Shown: positions 36,615-47,615 of the stretch, piece after piece | Layout of the letters: the number at the start of each line of letters is the position of its first letter | Position numbering within the stretch: the stretch's first letter is position 1 | NCBI GenBank assembly: GCA_019654715.1 | Contig: BPEH01000003.1 | Coordinates: 29,139 to 93,138 of the forward strand | Length of the DNA: 64,000 nt | Origin: Fidelibacterota bacterium | Lineage (GTDB): Bacteria; Fidelibacterota; Marinisomatia; Marinisomatales; Marinisomataceae | Direction of reading: 5' to 3' | Made by a program: the position numbers and the translations under genes | Notes under the pieces: model-generated | What the model was told of the DNA's origin: nothing | The model's input: only the letters and a program-made list of their open reading frames with translations | The model's database searches: none

Positions 36615-37604
36615 ATGTCAGATAAGAAACACAAAGCAATTGAAACAGTAGAACAGCAAATCATTAAAGAGTATGGTGCAGGTTCTATTATGCGATTGGG
36701 TGGAGATACTAAATTAGAAGTTGATACAATTTCAACCGGATCTCTTTCATTAGATATGGCATTAGGTATAGGTGGAGTTCCAAGAGGAAGAGTAATTGAA
36801 ATTTTTGGACCTGAATCTCTGGAAAAACAACCTTAGCACTACATATTATAGCACAATGCCAAAAAAATGGAGGAAATGCTGCATTTATTGATGCTGAAAA
36901 TGCACTAGACCCTATCTATGCAAAAAATTTAGGATGTAATACAGATGATTTACTTGTTTCGCAACCAGATTCAGGGGAACAAGCACTAGATATTTTAGAA
37001 AAATTAGTACAAACTGCAGCTTTAGATGTTGTGGTTATAGATTCTGTTGCTGCATTGGTTCCAATGAAAGAACTAGAAGGCCAAATTGGAGATGTCACCG
37101 TGGGATTACAAGCACGATTGATGTCTCAGGCATTACGAAAATTATCTGGCCCAAATTTTCCAAATCAAATACGTGTGTTATTTTTATTAACCAAATACGA
37201 GAAAAGATTGGAGTAATTTTTGGAAGTCCTGAAACAACCCCTGGTGGTAGAGCTTTAAAATTTTACGCATCTGTTGGGTTGGATATTCGCAGAATTGCTG
37301 CAATTAAAACTGGAACCGATATGATTGGGAATAGAACACGAGTAAAAGTAGTAAAGAACAAGGTAGCTCCACCATTTAAAAAGACGAATTTGATATTATG
37401 TATGGAAAAGGAATATCTTATAGTGGAGACGTATTAGATATCGCTTTAGAAGCAGGTATTATCAATAAGATGGGTTCATGGTTTTCTTACAAAGAAGAAA
37501 AAATGGCCCAAGGAAGAGAAAAAGTCAGATTATTGTTAGAAAATGATGCAAAACTTATGAAGAGCGTTGTTTCTGATGTCAAAAAATATTTAAATCTTAA
37601 ATAA
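36615..37604 (+). CDS. recA: Recombinase RecA (frameshifted)
   Basis: Catalyses strand exchange and the SOS response. The N-terminus [15 protein letters not shown] and FGPES lead to Walker A, where a lost base near 36822 turns SSGKTT into LEKQP. The frame resumes with [15 protein letters not shown]. Then come [12 protein letters not shown] (Asn where His is usual), [27 protein letters not shown], a break near 37195, [14 protein letters not shown], and a further break near 37385 before [11 protein letters not shown]. The rest of the core is normal and about 330 residues long, so the damage is almost certainly sequencing error. Confidence 0.93.
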
Positions 37605-37605
37605 A

Positions 37606-39530
37606 TTAATTTTCTTCAAAATATTTATCGGGTAATGATTTTTGCTTTGTGCTAAGCAAAATGATTGCAAAAAATTAGGAAAAGTCATAAAAGCCAACGC
37701 AGCATCTCCAAAATTCCATACTGCTTCAACTGATAGCATAGATCCAACAAAACCATAAATACATAGAAATATCTATAGTATGGGAAATTTCTCTTGTTCC
37801 AAATAAATATTCCGTTGCTCTATCACCATAAAACGACCAACTTATTGCAGTTGATAAAGCGAATAAGATGACAGCTAATGTTACAACCCTTTTCTCCACC
37901 AGCAATTCCTCTTCTAAAAGCTTCGCTTGTTAAAAGAACCCCTCTTTTTAAATCATCATCAGTGTAATCTTTTATTCGAACACTTTTTTCTTCAGCTTTT
38001 TTACGAGTCTTGTCATCTACTTCAAGTCCAAATACTACAATATTTGCTTCCAAAGAATCTGCATATAATGCATCAGATATAGTTAAATCTTTCCAACCAT
38101 TTCTGTTGATATCTTGATCAGAGACTTTGCCCCCAACAATGTTTAAGGTTTGGTTATTATTGTTTTTATTTAAAACTTGAGTTAATTGTTCTAATGAAAT
38201 CTTGGAATGAGTAAATATCATAATATTGCTATTATTGAATTCTTCAAAAATCTTATCAGATATATTGTCTATGTTTGATTTTTCATTTTGAAAAAAACGA
38301 TTGTTCTGAGATTCTTTGGTCTATGTTGTAAGAATGGAATCTTGTAGCTTCCCAAGAACTTGTTACCATAATAACCAACCCAGTTAATGTACAGATTATT
38401 ATTGTATCAATATAAGGTTCTAATAATGCAACAACACCTTCCCTTACTGGATATTTTGTTTTTGCTGTAGAGTGAGCGATTGCTGCTGATCCCTGTCCTG
38501 ATTCGCTTGAAAATAAACCTCTTTGAACCCCTATCAACATTGTATTAAGGAAGGTTACAAATATACCACTAGCTACCCCAACAGCAGGTTCTTTAATTGA
38601 TGGAGGATTAAAAGCCATGGTAAAAACAAGATTAAATGCTTCTCCTATTTTATCATAATTATCTATTATAATAAATAGTGCACAAAATACATATATGACT
38701 GCCATTACAGGAACTAAATAACTGGTTACATTTCCGATGCGTTTAATTCCTCCTAGAATAACCATTGCAACTAAACTTGCAGTGATTAGTCCGATAATTC
38801 CATGCATGATAGATATATGGGAATCAGCTCCTAAAACTGTAAACGTTTTTGTAGCCATAATAAAGCCATCGTTTCCAAATAAATTTGCAAATTGGCTATA
38901 TACTTGCTGTGTTAATGTATTTGATTGAATAGCATTTCCAGTAAAGAAAGAACATATAATGGCAAAACAAGCAAACCCTACTGCTAACCATCTCCATCTT
39001 GGACCTAACCCATTTTCAATGGTATACATCGGTCCACCAGCAGTATTTCCAAGTGAATCAGTTTCTCGATATTTGAGCGCTAGAGTACATTCTGCATATT
39101 TTAATGATGTTCCAAAAAATGCTGTAATCCACATCCAAAATAATGCGCCAGGACCACCTATAAAAATTGCGGTAGCAACTCCAGCAATATTCCCGATACC
39201 AACAGTTGCTGCTAATGCAGTAGATAGAGCTTTGAAATGACTTAAATCTCCTTCGTCTTCTACATCGTCATAATCTCCCCTTGTTACTCTAATTCCATGT
39301 AGAACCCGTTTTAATTGAGGGAATCCTAATTTGAATGTCATATAAATTCCAGTTCCAAGGAGAGCAACTACCATTAATGGAATTTGAGTTAAAGGAAATG
39401 AATCTAATAAATTTTCTGAGAATAAATTTTTTGGAAATTTCCAAATCTTTTCGAAGAATTCGTGTCCAACAGTAAGAAGTAGTATTCCAATTATTCCAAA
39501 AGCTATTAAACCATATCTTCGTTTTGACAT
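37606..39530 (-). CDS. Sodium:amino-acid symporter, AGCS family (frameshifted)
   Basis: Alanine/glycine:cation symporter of roughly 640 residues after repair. The N-terminal part carries family marks: ALAATVGIGNIAGVATAIFIGG, GALFWMWITAFFGTSLKYAE, GGPMYTIENGLG and RGLFSSESGQGSAAIAHSTA. After LTGLVIMVTSSWEA a hydrophilic insert of about 120 residues (DKIFEEFNNSNIMIFTHSK to DDDLKRG) precedes GVLLTSEAFRRG. The C-terminal helices then read ILFALSTAISWSFYGDRATE, EAVWNFGDAALAFMTFPN, ending DKYFEEN. Frame breaks lie near 38300, 37890, 37770 and 37680. It is convergent with recA (one base between the stops) and divergent from rnhB. Confidence 0.82.
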
Positions 39531-39591
39531 GAAGACATTTTAAAAAATATTTTTAAAAGTAAACATCAATTTTATTATTAATTTTATTTCT

Positions 39592-40146
39592 ATGTTAATT
39601 GCTGGGGTAGATGAAGTAGGAAGAGGGGCATTGGCTGGGCCTGTAGTGGCAGCAGCAGTCATCTTAAAAAAAGATATCAAGGGATTAAATGATTCTAAGA
39701 AAATATCGGAACCAAAACGACAAATGTTGTATAAAGAGATAATGAAACATGCGTCATCTATTGCGGTTGGAATTAAGTGGAATAGTTATATTGATAAACA
39801 TAATATCAAGGTTGCATCTGAACATGCAATGATTGATGCTATCAATGATTTACCCAAACAACCAGACAAAGTATTGGTAGATGGATTTGGATTAGATATT
39901 CCGATTACCAATCAAGGAATTGTGAAAGGAGATCAAAAAATAACTGCTATTATGGCAGCATCAATTATTGCAAAAGTTACGAGGGATGAAATTATGCGTT
40001 CGTTTCACTATATTTACCCGATGTATGATTTTCTGAACAATAAAGGATATGGTACCCCAAATCATCGTAAAGCATTGAAAAAATTTTCTTTTACAAAAAT
40101 ACATCGCCAAACCTTTAAGCCTATATCCAGGATGATAAACAAATGA
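39592..40146 (+). CDS. rnhB: Ribonuclease HII
   Basis: Removes ribonucleotides from RNA:DNA hybrids. A 184-residue protein with IAGVDEVGRGALAGPVVAAAV and the acidic residues of DEVGRG, LNDSKKIS, KVLVDGF and MAASIIAKVTRDEIM. Length and motifs are normal. Its stop overlaps the lepB start. Confidence 0.95.
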   Translation: MLIAGVDEVGRGALAGPVVAAAVILKKDIKGLNDSKKISEPKRQMLYKEIMKHASSIAVGIKWNSYIDKHNIKVASEHAMIDAINDLPKQPDKVLVDGFGLDIPITNQGIVKGDQKITAIMAASIIAKVTRDEIMRSFHYIYPMYDFLNNKGYGTPNHRKALKKFSFTKIHRQTFKPISRMINK

Positions 40147-41120
40147 ATAAATTTATTGCTGAAGCAAAGTCAATATTGATACTTATCCTTATCATCTTGT
40201 TTCTAAAAGAAACAGTGGTAGAAGCCTATATTGTTCCAACAAGTAGTATGGAAGAGAATATTTTACAAGGAGATTTCCTTATTGGAAGTCGTTATATCTA
40301 TGGAATGAAAGTGCCAGAAAAAATATGGATTCCTTTTAGCGCGATTAGCATTCCAACATTCCTTCCTGAATATCGTTTCCCTGCATTTAAAGAGGTGGAA
40401 AGAGGGGATGTAGTTGTATTTGAATATCCTAGAGATCCAGTGTACAAGTTTGTAAAACGTTGTATTGGAATTGCAGGAGATACTATAAAAATTGAAGATC
40501 AGAATGTATATGTAAATGGAGAGCTTGTTCCATTGCCAGAAGGCGGTAAATTCATTATGAATAATTATTTATCAAGAGAAGTTATTGATCCTACTATTTT
40601 TCTTGGCAAACAAGGGAATAAAGATCAATATCCTCAAATTACCATTCCGAAAAAAGGAGATTCATTTATCTTAGATGAGAATATGGATTGGAAATTAATA
40701 CTTCCACTATTGCTATATGAAGGCAATCAAGTCGAATATATTCTTGGTGACAATTCTTTAATATTTACCAATACTAGTCCAAGAGATGTTGAAAGAAGAA
40801 CTGGCGATAAAAGTATCCATAAGGAATATTACCCAAGTACCAATGCTACATTAATTACACCTTGGTCTGATAGATTTAAAAAAGAACATATACAATATTT
40901 ATATATTAATGGAAAACCAATTAGTGAAGTTGAGACCTACACGTTATCGCAAGATTATTTTTGGATGATGGGAGACAATCGAGATAATAGTGAAGATTCA
41001 AGGTTCTGGGGATTTGTTCCAAAAAGCCATATTCTTGGACAACCACTTATCACATGGTTTTCGATTAATTTGAATAATTATATTCCAAGATTAAACCGAA
41101 TCGGAAAAATCCCGAATTAA
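40143..41120 (+). CDS. lepB: Signal peptidase I
   Basis: Membrane serine protease cutting signal peptides after export. One N-terminal membrane helix (SILILILIILFLKETVVEAY) precedes the catalytic Ser motif PTSSMEENILQGDFLI. The Lys motif is DVVVFEYPRDPVYKFVKRCIG and the C-terminal block is MMGDNRDNSEDSRFWGFVP. At 325 residues it is long, with an insert of about 130 residues between the lysine and GDN motifs. Overlaps rnhB by 4 bp. Confidence 0.93.
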   Translation: MNKFIAEAKSILILILIILFLKETVVEAYIVPTSSMEENILQGDFLIGSRYIYGMKVPEKIWIPFSAISIPTFLPEYRFPAFKEVERGDVVVFEYPRDPVYKFVKRCIGIAGDTIKIEDQNVYVNGELVPLPEGGKFIMNNYLSREVIDPTIFLGKQGNKDQYPQITIPKKGDSFILDENMDWKLILPLLLYEGNQVEYILGDNSLIFTNTSPRDVERRTGDKSIHKEYYPSTNATLITPWSDRFKKEHIQYLYINGKPISEVETYTLSQDYFWMMGDNRDNSEDSRFWGFVPKSHILGQPLITWFSINLNNYIPRLNRIGKIPN

Positions 41121-41195
41121 TAAAAAAAAGTTTTCATATTGAAGTTTCATTTATTAGTTTCAATCATCTCAAAACAAAGAAAGGGATAATACAAT

Positions 41196-41684
41196 ATGTT
41201 AACTAACACAGAAAAAGTCTTAAGTGTCCTCATGTTATTTCTTGTTGTATCAGTTGCTGGTTCATTTTTTCAAACAAAATCTGCAATGGAAGAAATGGTA
41301 AGACTAGAAGCTGATCATAAAGAACATGTAGACGATGTCAATACAGAATTTAGAGAAAGAGTTAAGAATGTTGAGCTTGATAATATTGGTCAAGGAAAAA
41401 AAATCCAAGAAGGAAGACAAATGATTCTTGCGAACACAAAATTAATTTATGCGAAAGCTGATTCACTTGGAGATTTAATAGATGATTTAGCATATGAAAT
41501 TAAACGCGTTGATCGTGATTTATCAAAGAAGATAAAAAACGTCGAACGTGATCTTGAGGGAGTAGAAGACAATCTGAATAGAAAGATACGTAATAATCAA
41601 AGAGACATTACTAAGTTGAAGAAAGAAGTTAAGACACTAACTGATGAAGTATTTCCTCCAGAAGAAGAAGCAGAGAAAAAGTAA
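41196..41684 (+). CDS. Membrane-anchored coiled-coil protein
   Basis: A 162-residue protein with one N-terminal membrane helix (VLSVLMLFLVVSVAGSFF), then a long charged helix likely to form a coiled coil (IKRVDRDLSKKIKNVERDL, VEDNLNRKIRNNQRDITKL), ending in an acidic tail. The SD-like AAAGAAAGGG precedes the ATG. A terminator follows. Function unknown; structural or scaffold role is only a guess. Confidence 0.6.
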   Translation: MLTNTEKVLSVLMLFLVVSVAGSFFQTKSAMEEMVRLEADHKEHVDDVNTEFRERVKNVELDNIGQGKKIQEGRQMILANTKLIYAKADSLGDLIDDLAYEIKRVDRDLSKKIKNVERDLEGVEDNLNRKIRNNQRDITKLKKEVKTLTDEVFPPEEEAEKK

Positions 41685-41716
41685 TAACGTTTTAATAAGT
41701 TAACATAATTAAGAAA

Positions 41717-41744
41717 AAGGGCTTTATTTGAAGCCCTTTTTTTG
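41717..41744 (+). terminator. Rho-independent terminator
   Basis: Stem AAGGGCTT / AAGCCCTT with a short loop (tatttg) followed by TTTTTTG. It closes the coiled-coil gene. It also lies directly at the 3' end of the tRNA-Leu gene on the other strand and may serve both strands. Confidence 0.8.
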
Positions 41745-41828
41745 TACCGAGGGTCGGGTTCGAACCGACATGAGGAAATCCTCACTGGTGTTTGAGACCA
41801 GCGCGTCTACCAATTCCGCCACCCCGGC
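41745..41828 (-). tRNA. tRNA-Leu (CAA)
   Basis: An 84-nt class II tRNA on the minus strand. Acceptor GCCGGGG (5') pairs with CCTCGGT (3'), with a G:U at the end, and discriminator A. The anticodon stem CTGGT/ACCAG closes the loop CTCAAAC, so the anticodon is CAA, reading UUG. The long variable arm is gtgaggatttcctcat, and the T arm is GTCGG-TTCGAAC-CCGAC. CCA is not encoded. Confidence 0.95.
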
Positions 41829-41881
41829 AAAAACAATTGACTAATTTGGCCTAAAGTACTTATTTTGTCAATGATATAATC

Positions 41882-43739
41882 ATGAGCAAGAATCCACATC
41901 CAGGTTACAAAGGGGTAGAAGCTACTTTCACCACTATTCCTCAAATGTTTCAACGCGTTGTCTCTGAAAACCAAGGAATTGAAACCTATTTTGTTAAAAC
42001 TGATGATAAATGGAATGGGACTACTTTTGAAGATTTACAGACTTGGGTAGAAGGGTTCGCGAATGGTTTAAAAAATTTAGGGATTAATGAGTATGATAAG
42101 GTAGCAATTATTGGAACAAACTGTCCTCAATGGTGTGTGTCCGATTTTGCTATCGCTCATATTCGTGCCGTTTCTGTTCCAGTATATCCAACCTTAATTC
42201 CTGATCAAGCTCAATATGTTGTAAAACATTCTGAAAGCAAGATTGCAATTGTGCAAGATGAAATGCAATTAGCAAAAATATTACCATTATTAAATGATCA
42301 TGAATGTGATTTAAATAAAATTATTATTATGGATGATAGTTATTCTGGTCTGATGCAATAACATATTCATCAGTAACAGCATTAAATGATACTACACATG
42401 ATATTAAAGAAATTTTCCCCAAAACAGTACAACCTAGTGATCTATTAACATTGATTTATACTAGCGGGACTACAGGTGTTCCAAAAGGAGTAATGTTAAC
42501 TCACGATAATGTTTGTAGAAACTTACTTTCTATTGGAGAGTTGATTGAACTCATTGAAACAAAATTCAACAGGGAAGAAAAAGTGTTCTTATCCTTCTTA
42601 CCAGTTGCACACAGTTTTGAGAGAGTAGGGGACATTACGGTTGTTTTAATGCAGGAATGCAAATTTATTATGCACAAAGTATGGAAACCGTAATTCCAAA
42701 TATTCAAGAAGTTAGACCAACGTTTTTAACTGCAGTTCCAAAAATTTTTTGAGAAAATTCATGAAAAAGTTATGGAAAGCGTTGAAGCAATGACAGGTGC
42801 AAAAAAAGTATTAGCTGAATGGTCTATTGGTGTAGGATTGAAGGCTGCGCCATATTTTCAGCGAGACGCAAAATTACCGTTTTTTCTTGGGTTAAAATAC
42901 AATCTAGCTGACAAATTGGTATTAAATAAATTTAGAGCAGTTTTAGGAGGTAGAGTTGCAGCCGCATCTTCTGGTGGATCAGCCTTATCTCCGGAAGTAG
43001 GATCATTCTTTTGTGGTATTGGAGTTTCAATGTAGAAGGATATGGATTAACAGAAACAAGTCCTGTGATGACTGTAGGACATCCTGAATTCTTTAAATAT
43101 GGTACCGTTGGAAAACCAATCCCAGGAGTAGAAGTTAAGATTGCAGAAGATGGAGAAATCCTATGTCGTGGACATAATGTGATGAAGGGATATTATAAAG
43201 AACCTGAAGCTACTGCTGAAGTTATGAAAGATGGATGGTTCCATTCCGGTGACATTGGAATGTTTGATGAAGATGGATTATTAAAGATTACAGACAGAAA
43301 AAAGAGTTTGATAGTGACATCCGGTGGTAAAAATGTCGCACCACAACCAATGGAAGTGACTTTGACTTCAAATAAGTATGTTGAACAATGTTTGGCAATT
43401 GGTGATGATCGAAACTTTATTTCTGCTTTTGTTGTTCCAAGTAGAGAAAATTTGATTGCATGGGCAGAAAAAAATGGCATGGAATCAATGGATTATGAAA
43501 GTCTTTGTGCAGATCAAAAAAATTATGATATGTATAATAGTATTGTGGAAGAAGCTATGAGCAAGTTTTCTCGTTATGAATCAATTCGAAAAATTACATT
43601 AATTCCTGAAGAATGGACGGTTGACGCTGGAGAATTAACTCCTAAGCTATCCATTAAACGTAAAGTTGTTACTGACAAACACCAAGCTGAAATCGATGAA
43701 ATGTATATTGAAAGCGACCTGCCGGTGTATAGCGGTTAA
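41882..43739 (+). CDS. fadD: Long-chain-fatty-acid-CoA ligase (frameshifted)
   Basis: AMP-forming acyl-CoA synthetase of about 615 residues that activates fatty acids to acyl-CoA. The N-terminus reads [20 protein letters not shown] and [19 protein letters not shown]. The AMP-binding loop is [18 protein letters not shown], followed by [14 protein letters not shown]. The C-terminal half has [36 protein letters not shown] and [24 protein letters not shown]. Frames break near 42355, 42650-42690, 42748 and 43018. Motifs run on across each break, so the gene is probably intact. Confidence 0.88.
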
Positions 43740-43750
43740 GACAATCCGCC

Positions 43751-44663
43751 TTGAAAAATTTTGACCGTATAGTAATTTTCCCAGTAATATTCTCAATATT
43801 TTTTGCCGCAAATATAAATAAAAGTTCTACCAATCCTTATGTTATTGTTCTAGGAATTGCTCAAGATGGTGGTGCTCCTCATGCTGGTTGATAAAGGAAT
43901 GTTGTGAGGAGAAATGGGATAACCTACCCCAAAATGCAAGAGTATCAAGTATTGCTATTGTTGATCCAGCTACAAAAAAGTCATGGATAATTGATGCAAC
44001 CCCTGATTTTGCACTACAACTAACAGCCATTGACAATCAATTGAATGGTATTTTTTTAACCCATGCTCATATTGGTCATTACACAGGACTTATACATCTT
44101 GGAAGAGAAGTAATGGGGGGAAAAGAGGTTCCTGTGTATGCAATGCCAAGAATGAAGCAATTTTTAGAAACAAAAGGTCCTTGGAATCAATTGGTCAATC
44201 TAGGCAATATATCAATTCAAGAGATTAATGATAATGGGGAGTGCAATTAAATGAACGATTATCTATTGTTCCATTTTTTGTACCGCACCGGATGAGTACT
44301 CAGAAACAGTAGGATATAAAGTACAAGGCCCTAATAAATCTTTAATTTTCATTCCTGATATTGATAAATGGGATAAATGGGGAAACAAATATTAAAGAAT
44401 TAGTAGAAGACAATGATTATAGTTTGCTTGATGGTACTTTTTATGATATTAATGAATTACCAGGTAGAGATATGTCAAAAATCCCGCATCCATTTATCAT
44501 TGAAACAATGGAAATTTTTGAAGATTCAATATATAGAAATTCTATACATTTTATTCATCTTAACCATACAAATCCTGCTTTAAACAAAAATTCAAATGAA
44601 TACAAAAAAATAATTTATAATGGGTTTAATATAGTGGAGAGAGGGAATATTTTTAATCTTTAA
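43751..44663 (+). CDS. PqqB-like secreted metallo-beta-lactamase-fold protein (frameshifted)
   Basis: About 300 residues, TTG start, with an N-terminal hydrophobic stretch (VIFPVIFSIFFAANI). It then has VLGIAQDGGAPHAG with CDKECCEEKW in the next frame, as in PqqB, and the MBL motif FLTHAHIGHYTGL. A lone later His/Asp pair is in FIPDIDKWDKW and IHFIHLNHTNP. Frame changes are near 43890, 44250 and 44385. PqqB proper acts in PQQ synthesis, but no other pqq gene is nearby. This is therefore a PqqB-family hydrolase of unknown substrate, probably exported. Confidence 0.68.
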
Positions 44664-44732
44664 TATTGTTATTATTTTGATTCAGGCAAATATTTATTAA
44701 GATATTAATGTTAACAATAAAGTGAGGAAATC

Positions 44733-45489
44733 ATGAAAAAACTATTAATAGCAGTTATTTTTTCTACTTTAGCATTTGGACAGGCATATCACATGCAGAG
44801 CGTCTTAGGTGTTGAAGAAGGTGTAAGAGTAGCTGATTTTGAAAAAGGGAAAGACCCACCATAATAAAGCTCATACAGGTTTGGGAGCCGTAAATACATT
44901 TTCAATTGTGAATGGACCTAATGCTGGAAAGTATGTAAGAGTTGCAGCTGCTCAGTGGCCAACGCCGTTAGATATGGTAGATAGTGTATATGATGCTATG
45001 TCTAATCACGATCCAGTTCCATATGATAAATGGAATGATAGTATGATTGAACAAATTGGAGGTATGGAATTTTGGACAATTCGTCCAGACTTAAGTAGAA
45101 ACATGCCTACTGTGGACGGTGCTAATGTTAACAATCAAGGACCTCCAAATTTTATTACAGTATACTACTATGGAGTTCAACAAGGAGGAACTGCGAATAC
45201 AGAATATGTGTTTTCAAAATTCAATGAAATTGCAAAACAAAGTGATAGCAAAAGACCTTGGGTAGCAATGACAAAGACATTAGGAGGAAATGTTTCAGTG
45301 TATTCATATTCAACACCTCACATGACTATGTCTGAGATGTTAGGTCCACATCAAGCAGAATTTGGAGAAACACTTCAAAAAATGTATGATGAAGATTCAG
45401 ATCTAGATTCCAAAGTCAGAGGTGGATGGAGTTGGATTTGGAGTGAAACCTGGAGATTTAGACCAGAATTAAGTACAACAATGGATTAA
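44733..45489 (+). CDS. Secreted hypothetical protein (frameshifted)
   Basis: About 250 residues with a signal peptide (KKLLIAVIFSTLAFGQA) after a good SD-like GTGAGG. The mature part reads AYHMQSVLGVEEGVRVADF, then a break near 44848, then KTHHNKAHTGLGAVNTF. Two conserved-looking Trp-rich patches occur: AAQWPTPLDMVDSVYDAM and GGWSWIWSETWRFRPEL. I recognise no domain. The second copy of a DxxM/Y motif and the aromatic content suggest binding of a small ligand or carbohydrate, but that is speculation. A terminator follows. Confidence 0.55.
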
Positions 45490-45516
45490 TTTAAATTAAT
45501 CTTATTTTGATTATAG

Positions 45517-45556
45517 AGAGCCTATCAATTGTATAGTTGGTAGGCTCTTTTTTTTC
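45517..45556 (+). terminator. Rho-independent terminator
   Basis: AGAGCCTATCAA pairs with TTGGTAGGCTCT (one G:U) around a short loop, followed by eight T. It ends the secreted hypothetical gene and separates it from the asparaginase gene. Confidence 0.85.
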
Positions 45557-45571
45557 CTAAATTATGATGTT

Positions 45572-46530
45572 ATGAAAAGAAGAAATTTTATCAAAGTAGG
45601 AGCAGCTGGATTAGCAAGCCCTATTCTTTTAGCGGGGAATAAGAATATGAAAGTAAATAAGAATAACCCTATTGTAATCTCAACATGGTCTCATGGAATG
45701 CCGGCCAATGAAGTATCAATGAAAATATTAAAAAAGAATGGTTCGGCATTAGATGCAGTAGAAGCAGGTGTCCAAGTGACCGAAGCAGATGCTGAGAATC
45801 AATCTGTTGGATTAGGCGGAAGACCTGATCGAGAAGGAAATGTTACTTTAGATGCATGTATCATGGATTCGGATGGGAATGCAGGCGCTGTTGCGTTTTT
45901 ACAAAATATTAAACATCCAATTTCTGTTGCAAGAAAAGTAATGGAAAAAACAGATCATGTAATGTTAGCAGGCAAAGGTGCCTTGAAGTTTGCATTAGAA
46001 AATGGATTCAAAAAAGAAAACCTTCTAACTGAAAAATCAAAAAAAGGATGGTTAGAATGGAAGAAAAACAACAATATTAAAGATTCGTGGGGACCAAATG
46101 ATGATCATGATCCCATTACTTCATTAGCACAAGATAATGAAGGCAATTTATCAGGCGCATGTACAACAAGCGGCTTAGCTTATAAATTACATGGACGTGT
46201 AGGAGATAGCCCAATTATTGGTGCAGGAATGTATGTTGATAATGAAGTAGGCGTTGCGGGGGCAACTGGTGTTGGAGAATTAGTGATTAAAACATGTGGG
46301 AGTTTTTTAATAGTAGAATTAATGCGACACGGATATTCTGCATGGAAGCCTGCAAGGAAGCAATTGATCGTATTATTAAACAAGAAGGCGGTAAAACCAA
46401 ATTACAAGTTGGATATATTGCATTAGGAAAAGATGGAAGTATTGGGTATGCATCCATCCAGAAAGGATTCCAATATGCGTTATATAAAGGCAATACCAAC
46501 AAATTACACGATGTTAAAAGTGTTCTTTAA
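45572..46530 (+). CDS. Glycosylasparaginase-like N-terminal hydrolase (frameshifted, nucleophile altered)
   Basis: About 320 residues with a twin-arginine-like signal (KRRNFIKVGAAGLASPILL). It matches N4-(beta-N-acetylglucosaminyl)-L-asparaginase: PIVISTWSHG, ALDAVEAGVQVTEAD, SVGLGGRPDREGNVTLDACIM and LSGACTTSGLAYKLHGRVGD, then a break near 46290 and ACKEAIDRIIKQEGG. These enzymes self-cleave before a Thr in HDT. Here the codon after His-Asp is CCC (Pro181), with Thr two residues later (HDPIT). As read, the autocatalytic nucleophile is missing; one A to C change would explain it. Role: cleaving glycan-linked asparagine. Confidence 0.82.
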
Positions 46531-46570
46531 AATGATTGATAACCAATCCTTTTTCTATTAAAATCCAATC

Positions 46571-47610
46571 ATGTTTAACAAAAAATCAAAATTTGAGTTA
46601 AGAAAAGATTTAGATAAAGAATCTTTTCAACGTATTACGTGTTCTTTTTATCGATATTGTGCAATTGATAATCCAGAAGGATTACGAAATCAATTATATC
46701 AAGATTTATCCGATTTAAAGATTTTAGGGAGGGTATATGTCGCTGAAGAGGGAATTAATGCCCAAATTAGCGTTCCTGACCATAAATGGGAAAAGTTTTA
46801 AAGATTATATCAAAACATCATCTATTTTAAAAGGGGAAAAAAGCTTAAAAAAGCAGTCCAAGAAGGATTATCGTTCCTAAAATTGACTATTAAGGTAAAA
46901 GAAGAAATTGTTGCATACAATCTACCAAAAGATACCTATGATATGAATAAAGTGGGGAAACACTTGTCAGCACAAGAATTTAAGCCTCTATTGATCAAAA
47001 TGATGCTATTGTAGTAGATATTCGTAATTATTACGAAAGCGAAGTAGGAAAGTTTGAAGGGGCAATTACACCAGATGTAGACCCTTCAAAAGAATTGCTT
47101 CCTGAAGTAGCACAATTATTAGCCGATAAAAAGGATAAAAAACTTCATTTATATTTTACAGGGGGTATTCGATGTGAGAAAGCGAGTTCTTATCTTCTAA
47201 AACAAGGGTTTAAAGAAGTATATCAACTTGATGGTGGAATTGTTCAATATGCACATGATATTAAAAAAGAAAACCTTCCATCAAAATTTATAGGCAAAAA
47301 TTTTGTATTTGATAATCGTCTAGGAGAAAAGGTCACTAACCATATAATTGGAAAGTGTCATCAATGTGGACACAAAGCAGATTCACATACGAATTGTGCA
47401 AACGATGCATGTCATATTCTATTTATTCAATGTGATAATTGTAAAACAACATATAATGGCTGTTGTTCAGAGGACTGTAAGGATTTTGCACAATTAGATA
47501 TACAGACACAAAAAGAACTAAGAAAAGATGTTACGAAAACCGTTTCTAGTAGTAAATTGTCATCTAAAATTAAACCAAAATTATATCAATTATTTAATTA
47601 TTGGAAATAA
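46571..47610 (+). CDS. trhO: tRNA uridine(34) hydroxylase TrhO / rhodanese-like (frameshifted)
   Basis: About 345 residues. The N-terminal domain reads CSFYRYCAIDNPEGLRNQL and GRVYVAEEGINAQISVP. The rhodanese domain has VVDIRNYYESEVGKFEGAI and FTGGIRCEKASSYLLKQGF with the catalytic Cys, then VYQLDGGIVQY. The C-terminus is zinc-like, with CHQCGHKADSHTNCANDACH and CDNCKTTYNGCC. TrhO/YceA hydroxylates uridine 34 of tRNAs toward ho5U. Frame breaks lie near 46800, 46840 and 46990. Confidence 0.85.
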
Positions 47611-47615
47611 CGATA

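Noticed and set aside
37823..38221. Separate 132-residue gene on the - strand
   Set aside because: It is the insert and next helix of the AGCS symporter in a shifted frame; upstream and downstream family motifs line up on both sides.
41750..41830. Part of a gene on the + strand
   Set aside because: The stretch is a full tRNA-Leu on the - strand with matching stems and anticodon.
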